From contig CASFWW010000045.1 in NCBI GenBank assembly GCA_949298505.1, positions 1-20,479 of the forward strand: DNA of 20,479 nt. Reading direction: 5' to 3'. This document shows, piece by piece, positions 7,256-13,741 of the stretch. Below the pieces are notes generated by a model. The model made no database searches. It was not told the DNA's origin and saw only the letters and a list, made by a program, of their open reading frames with translations. A program made the position numbers and the translations under genes. The stretch is from Ornithoclostridium sp949298505 (GTDB taxonomy: Bacteria; Bacillota; Clostridia; Christensenellales; UBA3700). Numbering within the stretch: position 1 is the first letter of the stretch; the number at the start of each line of letters is the position of its first letter.

Positions 7256-7722
7256 CGTCTGCGGCTGTTCATCGCGGCGGACAACTCGTTCTTGCTGCTC
7301 GCGACCATCTCCACGGAGCGTCTGAGTTCTCTTTCCGCGTTGTTGAAAAGATCGTATATGCTCGCGTAACTCTCGTTCCTTATCGCGTCGGCTTCCTGGC
7401 GCGCCATGCCGACGATCCTGTCGGCTTCGTGCTGAGCCTGAGCAATGATATTGCTTTCCGAAATCATCGCATTTGCGTCGCGCTGAGCCTTGGAGACGAT
7501 ATCGTTTGCGCGCAGATTCGCCTGTTCGATTATATTGTTGCTGTCCTGAAGCACGACTCTCGCTTCGGTTATCGCGGTGGGCAGCGCGCTTCTGATCTGC
7601 CCGATGATGGACAGACACTTTATGTCGTCGATGCTCGTCCTTCCTCCCGAAAACACGGTCTTTTTGCCTATGCGTATCTCCTCTTCCAGCTTGTCGAGCA
7701 ATCTTTCGATCTCAAGATCCAT
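7252..7722 (-). CDS. Small coiled-coil protein (ATP synthase B/DivIVA-like), function unknown
   Basis: A 156-residue protein with no signal peptide or membrane segment. The N-terminal 40 residues are charged, and about residues 55-150 are one long Ala/Glu/Arg-rich helix with heptad-like spacing, ending NSRRR. This composition resembles DivIVA C-terminal coils or V/F-ATPase stalk subunits, but I see no diagnostic motif and make no functional claim. The ATG at 7722 follows GAGGAG and lies 1 nt after the RsmD-CoaD stop, so it is the last gene of the 11548-7252 operon. Its stop codon overlaps that of convergent ylbJ (TTAG at 7252-7255), with no terminator between them. Confidence 0.75.
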   Translation of the reverse strand: MDLEIERLLDKLEEEIRIGKKTVFSGGRTSIDDIKCLSIIGQIRSALPTAITEARVVLQDSNNIIEQANLRANDIVSKAQRDANAMISESNIIAQAQHEADRIVGMARQEADAIRNESYASIYDLFNNAERELRRSVEMVASSKNELSAAMNSRRR

Positions 7723-7723
7723 A

Positions 7724-8755
7724 TTATTTCTCCTCTTCCTTTTTGTATTTCATCATTTCCTTTACCGTTCCGACCGCGCTCTCGCATATGTCGTCGTAAA
7801 GGTCTGTTCCTCCGCGGAGCGCCTCGCGTATTCTTGTGGCGCTGACGTTTTCGGTTTCGCCGTAAGCTTTTACCAGCACCGTCTCAACTCCTCCGCGCTC
7901 TGCGTTATATGCGCTCATTTCCGTCTCGTACGCGTAGTCGCGCTCGTTTCTGTAGCCTCTGACTATCGTCGTTATACCTTTTTCGTTGCAGTAATCGGCG
8001 ACCATTCCGTAACAGACTTCGACGGACACCCTGTCTTTCAGATCTTCAAGCGATTTTTTCGCGATCTCCAGGCTTTCGTCAAGCGTGAAAAGCCTTTTCT
8101 TGTCCGGGTTGACTGCGACGATCACGACTGCTTTGTCAAACTTTTCAAGCGCCCTTTCCACGACGAACCTGTGACCTTTCGTGAACGGATCGAAACTGCC
8201 CGTGACCGCGCAGACTCTATTTTTCCTTTCGTAAAATTCCACTGTCGCTCTGCCGTATCTTTTTGTTTTTACCGTGGAAAAGCCTTCCGGCACGGCGGGT
8301 TTCAGGTCGTTGTCATGCTCGTAGATCAACATTCCGCCGTCAGCGAGCATATCCCTTTCGGCAACGATCGCCGCCGCCTCGGCAACGTAATCGTATTTAT
8401 AAGGCGGATCGCAGAAAATGAAATCCCACTTTCCCTTTGCAGACCTCAGCGCGTCTCTGAAATCCCTCGAAGTCACGGTTATCCTGCCGTCTATCCCCTT
8501 CAGATTGAGTTTCAGAAGCTGCATGCTCTGCCTGCCGGTATCGCAGAAAAGCACCTCGTCCGCGCCTCGGCTCAAAGCCTCTATGCCCATGGCGCCGCTG
8601 CCTGCAAACAGATCTATGAACCTCGAGCCTTCGACGTAGCCCTGAAGCACGTTGAAAATGCCCTCTCTCGCCATATCCGAAGTGGGTCTTATCTCGTCGT
8701 TTCCTTCGGGAGGGATTATCTTCCTCCCTCTGTATCTGCCGGTGATTATCCTCAT
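7724..8755 (-). CDS. RsmD-CoaD fusion: 16S rRNA G966 methyltransferase + phosphopantetheine adenylyltransferase
   Basis: A single 343-residue frame carries two enzymes. Residues 1-177 match RsmD, which methylates G966 of 16S rRNA: opening MRIITGRYRGRK, RPTSDMAREGIFN (23-35), SAM loop FIDLFAGSGAMGIEAL (46-61) and catalytic DPPY (116-119). Residues 180-340 match CoaD, which adenylates 4'-phosphopantetheine in CoA synthesis: GSFDPFTKGH (186-195), YGMVADYCNEKG (249-260), IVRGYRNERDYAYETEM (264-280) and a terminal SATRIR (305-310). Only about 3-4 residues (ERKN) separate the domains, and the CoaD part has no Met of its own. The ATG at 8755 overlaps the cyclo-ligase stop by 4 nt; a longer in-frame extension exists upstream but lies inside that gene. 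The last CoaD motif is closer to SATxIR than to the commoner ISSxxVR. Confidence 0.9.
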   Translation of the reverse strand: MRIITGRYRGRKIIPPEGNDEIRPTSDMAREGIFNVLQGYVEGSRFIDLFAGSGAMGIEALSRGADEVLFCDTGRQSMQLLKLNLKGIDGRITVTSRDFRDALRSAKGKWDFIFCDPPYKYDYVAEAAAIVAERDMLADGGMLIYEHDNDLKPAVPEGFSTVKTKRYGRATVEFYERKNRVCAVTGSFDPFTKGHRFVVERALEKFDKAVVIVAVNPDKKRLFTLDESLEIAKKSLEDLKDRVSVEVCYGMVADYCNEKGITTIVRGYRNERDYAYETEMSAYNAERGGVETVLVKAYGETENVSATRIREALRGGTDLYDDICESAVGTVKEMMKYKKEEEK

Positions 8756-9288
8756 TTTCCGTAAATCTCCGATGCCGTTATCACCATATCCTGCCTGACG
8801 TCGTATTCGTCGGCAGATATGCTCTCCACCTTCTGGCAGTCGAACGCAAGCGCGATCTTTCTGCAATCGCACACCGCGAAAAACCTGTCGTAGTAGCCTT
8901 TTCCTCTGCCGAGCCTGTTCAGCCTGCCGTCGAACGCACGGAGCGGGGTTATGCACACGTCCGGCATTATTTCAGCCGCGGTATACCTCTTTCCGTCCGG
9001 CTCGTATATCCCGAAAGCGCCTTTTTTCGCGCTCCCGTCGTATTCCGCAAGCAACATCTCGTCACCGTCGACCACGGGAAGATAAACGCGGTTTGTCTCC
9101 GCAAGTTCTTTTATCAGAAGCGAAGTGTCCGCTTCGTCGGGCAAAGCGTTGTATATAAACACTTTTTTCCCTTTTATCCCCAGCCTGAGTACTCTGCCGG
9201 CGACGGCGGCGCTCTCGGCAGCCTTTTCCTCCGCGCTCATCGCCGCTATCCGCACCGACACTTCCCTGCGGAGTTGTCTTTTATCCAT
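8752..9288 (-). CDS. 5-formyltetrahydrofolate cyclo-ligase
   Basis: This enzyme (MTHFS family; ygfA/yqgN type) uses ATP to turn 5-formyl-THF into 5,10-methenyl-THF, returning it to the one-carbon pool. The 178-residue length is typical. The N-terminus has the basic KRQLRREV motif, YNALPDEADTS (46-56) fits the substrate-site region, and the hallmark GRGKGYYDRF lies at 127-136. The ATG at 9288 overlaps the end of the upstream hydratase gene by 8 nt and has an AGGAAC site. It overlaps the RsmD-CoaD gene downstream by 4 nt. It is the second gene of the four-gene minus-strand operon. Confidence 0.93.
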   Translation of the reverse strand: MDKRQLRREVSVRIAAMSAEEKAAESAAVAGRVLRLGIKGKKVFIYNALPDEADTSLLIKELAETNRVYLPVVDGDEMLLAEYDGSAKKGAFGIYEPDGKRYTAAEIMPDVCITPLRAFDGRLNRLGRGKGYYDRFFAVCDCRKIALAFDCQKVESISADEYDVRQDMVITASEIYGK

Positions 9289-11548
9289 TGTTCCTGTTCT
9301 TGTAGTAATTCATCAGACAGCCGTCCGCGATAATGTCGCGTTCGTCTGCGGTCAGCGGATCCATTCTCAGAGTCAGATCGCGTACGGTGCCGTCCTTGGC
9401 GACGGCTTTCGCTGCAAAAGTCGTATCTCCGTTTTCTATCGCCGTCCTGATGCCTCTGACGATTATTATCTCGCCGTCCGAATATTTGTCATCACTGAGG
9501 AAAGGTATCATGCCCCAGTTGATCAGATTGCTTCTGTATCTCTTGGTCGCGTACTCCTTGGCGATGTTGCAGCTTCCTCCGAGCACTCTCTGACAGCTTG
9601 CCGCCTGTTCGCGCGCACTGCCGTCGCCCGGCTTCACGGCATATACGCCGCTGCCTATCGAAACGCTTCCTTCAAGCTCTGCGCCGCAAGCCTTCAGCGC
9701 CGCCGCGTATTCTTCGGGGAGAACGCCGTTTTCGAGTTCCTTCTGCTGAGCCGCGATCGCTTTCGCCCTTCCCACGTACTCTGGCACCTTTCTCGAAAGC
9801 GCGAATTCAGCGAGTTTGAGCGGATTGCTGCGGTAGCTCGACGTCTCGCCGGACGGTATCAGTTCGTCTGTCGTCGTGACGGGATCGTTTATCACCGCCG
9901 CAAGTTTTATCAATATATTGTCGGTAAGCGCAATGACGGGCGGCCAGTCCTTGATGTTGGGACCGTAATGCAGTTCTTCCTGCGTCTGCGCCTTGTTCCA
10001 GCCGTTGTATATCCTTCTTTCGTAAATGCGTCCGTCGTATTCGAAAGCAGGGATCGAGTCGTCGTATTCAACGTCGGCAGCCGAAGTCAGCACGCCTCCG
10101 TTCTTCGCGGTCGCGGCAATGCTTCTCGCGTCCATAAGCGCGACCGAAGCGATCTGATTGTTGCCCGGTTTACTTCCCTCCCTGGACTCGAAATTCCTGG
10201 TGGTATGCCTGATGCTGAGCGCGTTGTTGTTGGGCACGTCTCCAGCGCCGAAGCAGGGACCGCAGAACGCCGTCTTGACGTTTACGCCGGCGTCCACGAG
10301 CTTTTCTATCGCGCCTTTCTTAAGCAGATCGTAGAACACGGGGGTCGACGACGGATACACGCTGAGCGTGAACGCGTCGTTGCCCGTCGAAGCGCCGCCG
10401 AGTATGCTCGCCGCTTCGTAGATGTTGTCGTAGGTGCCTCCGGCGCAACCGGCGATTATACCCTGTTGCACGATCACCTTGCCGTCCTTTATCTTGTCGG
10501 TAAGTCTGAAAGTCACGTTCTTGTTTCCGAGAAGTTCGTTGCCCTTCTTTTCCGCTTCCGAAAGGATGTCGTAAGGATTTTCTATCACGTCTTTCAGATT
10601 GTAGACGTTGCTCGGGTGGAAAGGCAGAGCTATTTTCGGCTCCGCTTTGGAAAGATCCACTTCCACCACCGCGTCGTAATAAGCGAGCGGCGCGGGTCTG
10701 ACGGGCTTGTAATCGCTCAGCCTGCCCCTGACCGCGTAATAGTTTTTCACCTCGTCGTCGTCCGTTCTCCAGATGCTGGAAAGACAGGTGGTCTCCGTCG
10801 TCATGACGTCTATGCCGTTTCTGTATTCGATCGGGAGACTGCTCACGCCTTCACCGACAAACTCCATCACCTTGTTCTTGACGAATCCGCTCGCGAAAAC
10901 CTCGCCGATTATTGCGAGCGCGATATCCTGCGGACCCACCCCGTGACGCGGTCTGCCCTTCAGATTGATCGCCACGACGTCGGGATACCTGATGTCGTAA
11001 GTTCTGCAAAGCAGCTGTTTGACCAGTTCGGGTCCGCCTTCACCCACAGCCATGGTGCCGAGCGCGCCGTAACGTGTGTGAGAGTCGCTGCCGAGGATCA
11101 TCTTGCCGCAACCGCTCATGCACTCCCTCATATAAGTATGGATGACCGCCTGGTGAGGGGGCACGAAAATTCCGCCGTATTTCTTTGCCGCTGACAGACC
11201 GAAAACGTGGTCGTCCTCGTTGATCGTACCGCCGACCGCGCAAAGCGAGTTGTGACAGTTTGTCAGCACGTACGGGATCGGGAATTTTTCAAGTCCGCTG
11301 GCTTTAGCGGTCTGAATAATGCCGACGTAAGTGATATCGTGAGACGCGAGCGCGTCGAATTTTATCCTGAGCAGTTTGCCTTTTTCGGCTTCTCCGTCGG
11401 CGTTGTGAGCACTGAGTATGGAATAAGCCATCGTGCCCTTGTATGCGTCGGCGAGCACGTCCTCGCTAAAGTTGTAAGCCTTGATCTGACTTTCGTCTAC
11501 AAACTTGCCGTCAATGTAATACATTCCTTTTGAACAGGTCTTTATCAT
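9281..11548 (-). CDS. Aconitase-superfamily hydratase (YbhJ-like)
   Basis: An iron-sulfur hydro-lyase of the aconitase fold; the closest remembered architecture is the E. coli YbhJ-type hydratase (about 753 residues), whose substrate is unsettled. The product is 755 residues. Seen are GSDSHTR (153-159), GCAGGTYDN with C368, and CGPC with C429 and C432, the three expected [4Fe-4S] ligands. The swivelling domain at the C-terminus has GSAREQAA (643-650) and YRSNLINWGMIPF (671-683), as in aconitases. I chose the ATG at 11548 because AGAGG lies 6 nt upstream; the in-frame ATG at 11608 lies in the promoter. It could act as the cell's aconitase or on another hydroxy-acid; I cannot tell. It heads the operon with the cyclo-ligase, RsmD-CoaD and coiled-coil genes. 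Confidence 0.88.
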   Translation of the reverse strand: MIKTCSKGMYYIDGKFVDESQIKAYNFSEDVLADAYKGTMAYSILSAHNADGEAEKGKLLRIKFDALASHDITYVGIIQTAKASGLEKFPIPYVLTNCHNSLCAVGGTINEDDHVFGLSAAKKYGGIFVPPHQAVIHTYMRECMSGCGKMILGSDSHTRYGALGTMAVGEGGPELVKQLLCRTYDIRYPDVVAINLKGRPRHGVGPQDIALAIIGEVFASGFVKNKVMEFVGEGVSSLPIEYRNGIDVMTTETTCLSSIWRTDDDEVKNYYAVRGRLSDYKPVRPAPLAYYDAVVEVDLSKAEPKIALPFHPSNVYNLKDVIENPYDILSEAEKKGNELLGNKNVTFRLTDKIKDGKVIVQQGIIAGCAGGTYDNIYEAASILGGASTGNDAFTLSVYPSSTPVFYDLLKKGAIEKLVDAGVNVKTAFCGPCFGAGDVPNNNALSIRHTTRNFESREGSKPGNNQIASVALMDARSIAATAKNGGVLTSAADVEYDDSIPAFEYDGRIYERRIYNGWNKAQTQEELHYGPNIKDWPPVIALTDNILIKLAAVINDPVTTTDELIPSGETSSYRSNPLKLAEFALSRKVPEYVGRAKAIAAQQKELENGVLPEEYAAALKACGAELEGSVSIGSGVYAVKPGDGSAREQAASCQRVLGGSCNIAKEYATKRYRSNLINWGMIPFLSDDKYSDGEIIIVRGIRTAIENGDTTFAAKAVAKDGTVRDLTLRMDPLTADERDIIADGCLMNYYKNRNNG

Positions 11549-11579
11549 TTTGAACCTCTTTTTTTCGATCGTTACGTCT

Positions 11580-11608
11580 ATAATACTACAAGCGCACGCA
11601 AAAATCAA
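11580..11608 (-). promoter_or_regulatory. Predicted promoter of the hydratase operon
   Basis: Minus strand TTGATT (11603-11608) and TATTAT (11580-11585) with a 17-nt spacer, giving a leader of about 25 nt that contains the AGAGG site. It is the only good promoter seen for the four genes 11548-7252. Confidence 0.55.
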
Positions 11609-11708
11609 TTTATTTTAGATTGCGCGCGCCTGTTTGTTTTCCTTTTCTTTTGCGGAATAAGTCCTCTCACCTTACTGCCAGATGCAAGTAAATGGCAAAA
11701 AGTATCTT

Positions 11709-11760
11709 GCAAAACGCAACTTCATATGACAAGAAACATTTAGCAAAACGTAACTTCATA
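11709..11760. repeat. 18-nt direct repeat, two copies 34 nt apart
   Basis: GCAAAACGCAACTTCATA (11709-11726) recurs as GCAAAACGTAACTTCATA (11743-11760), with one mismatch. The 16 nt between copies are unrelated. On the minus strand the pair lies inside a short 31-codon frame without a ribosome binding site, which I do not call a gene. Confidence 0.85.
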
Positions 11761-11899
11761 CTCGTTTTATAAACACGGATAGCGGAAAATACCTTTTAAA
11801 GCGATACGGAAAAGACGTTGGATCAATGTGCGCTGTCGATGGCGAGGTTTCCGACGCGCCATACGACGACAGCAAAAGCATGCGCCCTGAAATACGGCT

Positions 11900-12076
11900 C
11901 TATGTCCTGCAGGACCACATATAATATTCTCCGCCCCGCTTCCTGTCTTCTTTCGTCATGCGGACGATGAATCCGATAATACTTTGCCGTTCTGAAGACA
12001 CAGCCATATGTATATCTGAAAGATCCGTCCACGGCAGATTGACCATTAAACAGCCGTTTTTGACATAAACCGTCAT
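11900..12076 (-). pseudogene. Possible fragment of a PH-like domain protein
   Basis: A 58-codon minus-strand frame with protein-like composition. Its centre (CLMVNLPWTDLSDIHMA, then a hydrophobic IIGFIV strand) has the strand-loop-strand pattern of bacterial PH-like domains. It vaguely parallels the region around residues 80-110 of the membrane protein at 12181-12675. There are no membrane segments before it, no good Shine-Dalgarno site, and it stops soon after the second strand. I read it as a decayed or truncated gene, possibly related to its divergent neighbour; a real short gene cannot be excluded. Confidence 0.3.
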
Positions 12077-12144
12077 GACTTGGATCTCGCCCGGGCTATT
12101 TATCGTTTTTTAATTTTATCAAATTGAAAAACAGTAAAAATCCC

Positions 12145-12173
12145 TTGTCTTATTAATATTTATTTTGTATAAT
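12145..12173 (+). promoter_or_regulatory. Predicted promoter of the 12181-15571 operon
   Basis: Plus strand TTGTCT (12145-12150) and TATAAT (12168-12173) with a 17-nt spacer. The -10 box ends only 7 nt before the ATG at 12181, so the predicted start falls at or next to the initiation codon. Confidence 0.6.
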
Positions 12174-12180
12174 AAACGTT

Positions 12181-12675
12181 ATGAAAAAACGTTACTCTTT
12201 CAGGCAAAGAGCCGCGGTTTACGTGCTTTTCGCAGTCGTTACGGCAATGGCGCTAACCTGCATAACGGTCAATAGTCTGAGGCTGGCGCAGGCAGGCAAT
12301 CTGACGTCCACCAACCACCCGCTGGATATCTTCGCGATATGCATCATGTCATTCGTCGAACTCTGTATGGCGGCGGTCACTTTCGCTTCGTGCTACGTAC
12401 TGGGCGAAAAGAAACTCTACTGCTTTCTCGGCGTGACTCTGACATCAGTGCCGTACAAAGACATCTGTCTCGTGCGTTACAGCATTGATAGCCGTATCTT
12501 TCTGGTCTATTACACGGTCGAAAAAAACGGCGTTCTGAAGGACGAAGCAACCGGTATGCAGGCAAAATTCGTACGCGTCGTAGTCAATGAAAAATATTTT
12601 GACGAAATAGCCAAAGCAATAAAAAAACATGCTTCTCAGGCAGTGATAGAAGTTGTTGGAGAAAAAGAAGAATGA
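12181..12675 (+). CDS. Hypothetical two-TM protein with PH-like cytoplasmic domain
   Basis: I do not recognise this 164-residue protein. It has a basic N-terminus (MKKRYSFRQR), a hydrophobic segment at about 11-32, a second at about 46-68, and a C-terminal soluble domain of about 95 residues. That domain has alternating strands (YCFLGVTLTSVPYKDI) and a final amphipathic helix, the general pattern of bacterial PH-like membrane proteins. This assignment is by pattern only. The ATG at 12181 has no Shine-Dalgarno site and lies directly after a -10 box, so it may be translated from a leaderless mRNA. It overlaps rdgB by 4 nt, placing it first in an operon with rdgB, a phosphodiesterase and typA. 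Confidence 0.75.
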   Translation: MKKRYSFRQRAAVYVLFAVVTAMALTCITVNSLRLAQAGNLTSTNHPLDIFAICIMSFVELCMAAVTFASCYVLGEKKLYCFLGVTLTSVPYKDICLVRYSIDSRIFLVYYTVEKNGVLKDEATGMQAKFVRVVVNEKYFDEIAKAIKKHASQAVIEVVGEKEE

Positions 12676-13265
12676 TAGCGGTACTTGCAAGCAACAATTC
12701 TCATAAGCTGGACGAAATCCGCGCGCTTATGGCGGACAAGTTCGACAAGGTCTGCTCTCTTGCGGACATGAACGTTCATACCGAAATCGAGGAGACGGGA
12801 AAGACTTTCGAGGAAAACGCGTTCATAAAAGCGCAGACGATCTTCGATATGCTTGGCGGAAAGTACGCGGTACTCGCGGACGACAGCGGGCTTTGCGTTG
12901 AAGCTCTCGGCGGCGCGCCCGGCGTATACTCGGCACGTTATGCCGGCGAACCGTGCGACGACGGCAAGAACAACCGTCTCCTTCTCAACAATCTGCACGA
13001 AAGAGAAAAACTTCTGCCCAGAAACCGCAAGGCTTATTTCGCAAGCGTTGTCGCCGCAGTGCTCCCAGACGGCAGAAAGATCTCGGGCGAAGGCAGAGTT
13101 TACGGAACCGTTCTCGACGAATACCGCGGCACAGGCGGCTTCGGCTACGATCCGCTGTTCTACTGCGACGAACTGGGCAAGACTTTCGCAGAAGCTTCAA
13201 TGGCTGAAAAGAACACCGTCAGTCACAGGGCGCGCGCTCTCGCCGCTCTGAAAGAGAAATTATGA
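12672..13265 (+). CDS. rdgB: dITP/XTP pyrophosphatase (RdgB/HAM1 family)
   Basis: A house-cleaning enzyme that hydrolyses dITP, ITP and XTP to monophosphates, keeping deaminated purines out of DNA and RNA. The 197-residue length is typical. Motifs: LASNNSHKLDEI (4-15), EETGKTFEENAFIKA (about 38-52), VLADDSGLCVEAL (about 64-76) with catalytic acidic residues, GVYSARYAG, GTGGFGYDPLFY and the terminal SHRARAL. The ATG overlaps the upstream stop by 4 nt (ATGA), and the stop overlaps the next start by 4 nt, indicating translational coupling on both sides. Identification is secure. Confidence 0.96.
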   Translation: MIAVLASNNSHKLDEIRALMADKFDKVCSLADMNVHTEIEETGKTFEENAFIKAQTIFDMLGGKYAVLADDSGLCVEALGGAPGVYSARYAGEPCDDGKNNRLLLNNLHEREKLLPRNRKAYFASVVAAVLPDGRKISGEGRVYGTVLDEYRGTGGFGYDPLFYCDELGKTFAEASMAEKNTVSHRARALAALKEKL

Positions 13266-13729
13266 GCAACATCGTCGTCATATCCGATTCGCACGGCAGA
13301 CTTCCCCAGACCGAAAAGTTCCTGACCGTGCTGGACGAAGCCGACTATATATTCTTCCTCGGCGACGGCGGCAGCGATATAAATTTTCTCACCGGCGCTT
13401 ACCGCTCAAAACTGCACTATGTGTACGGCAACTGCGATTTCAGGAGCGGCAGACGCGAAGAACTCGTCGAGATCGACGGCGTAAAGTTCTTCCTGACTCA
13501 CGGGCACGATTACGGCGTGAAAACGGATTATCTGTCGCTGTACTACGCCGCAGCGGAAAAGGGCGCGGACTGCGCTCTGTTCGGGCACACTCACCGCCCC
13601 GTCATACAGAAAAACGGCACAGTGACGCTGATAAATCCCGGCAGCATAGGTTATCAGGGTAATTATTGTTATATGAGCGCGTATCAGGGCAGATTCGCCG
13701 CAAAACTGGTTACGCTCACAGACTTATAA
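13262..13729 (+). CDS. MJ0936/YfcE-family metallophosphoesterase
   Basis: A small calcineurin-like phosphodiesterase of 155 residues. Metal-binding motifs are complete: D9-x-H11, GDGGSD with D35, GNCD with N57, THGHDY with H80, and GHTHRP with H109 and H111. NPGSIGYQG follows, as in YfcE and MJ0936. Family members hydrolyse model phosphodiesters; the physiological substrate is not settled. The adjacency of rdgB and this gene is common in Firmicutes (ysnA-ysnB in Bacillus). It overlaps rdgB by 4 nt and is followed by typA after 12 nt. Confidence 0.92.
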   Translation: MSNIVVISDSHGRLPQTEKFLTVLDEADYIFFLGDGGSDINFLTGAYRSKLHYVYGNCDFRSGRREELVEIDGVKFFLTHGHDYGVKTDYLSLYYAAAEKGADCALFGHTHRPVIQKNGTVTLINPGSIGYQGNYCYMSAYQGRFAAKLVTLTDL

Positions 13730-13741
13730 AGAAGGTTTTTT

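Larger units (their letters stand above)
11609..12144. other. Gene-poor region with direct repeats and a probable gene remnant
   Basis: No intact recognisable gene lies here. The left part (11609-11700) is upstream of the hydratase promoter and low in complexity. An 18-nt near-perfect direct repeat occupies 11709-11760. A short minus-strand frame at 11900-12076 looks like part of a PH-like domain and is listed separately. A GCCCGGGC palindrome lies at 12089-12096, followed by AT-rich DNA leading to the plus-strand promoter at 12145. Confidence 0.6.

Noticed and set aside
7577..8764. 395-codon plus-strand open frame antisense to RsmD-CoaD
   Set aside because: Complement of a well-supported two-domain enzyme; no recognisable domain or start.
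8756..8956. 67-residue N-terminal extension of RsmD-CoaD
   Set aside because: It lies entirely inside the cyclo-ligase gene; the MRIITGRYRG start is the family-typical one and makes an ATGA overlap.
9125..11194. 689-codon plus-strand open frame antisense to the hydratase
   Set aside because: The hydratase frame has all family motifs, promoter and ribosome binding site. The antisense frame has none, and its composition mirrors the complementary codons.
11549..11608. Upstream in-frame ATG of the hydratase (20 extra residues)
   Set aside because: It falls in the predicted promoter, and its extension contains the Shine-Dalgarno site of the ATG at 11548.
11667..11762. 31-codon minus-strand peptide frame across the direct repeat
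   Set aside because: No ribosome binding site or promoter; the repeat itself explains the pattern better.
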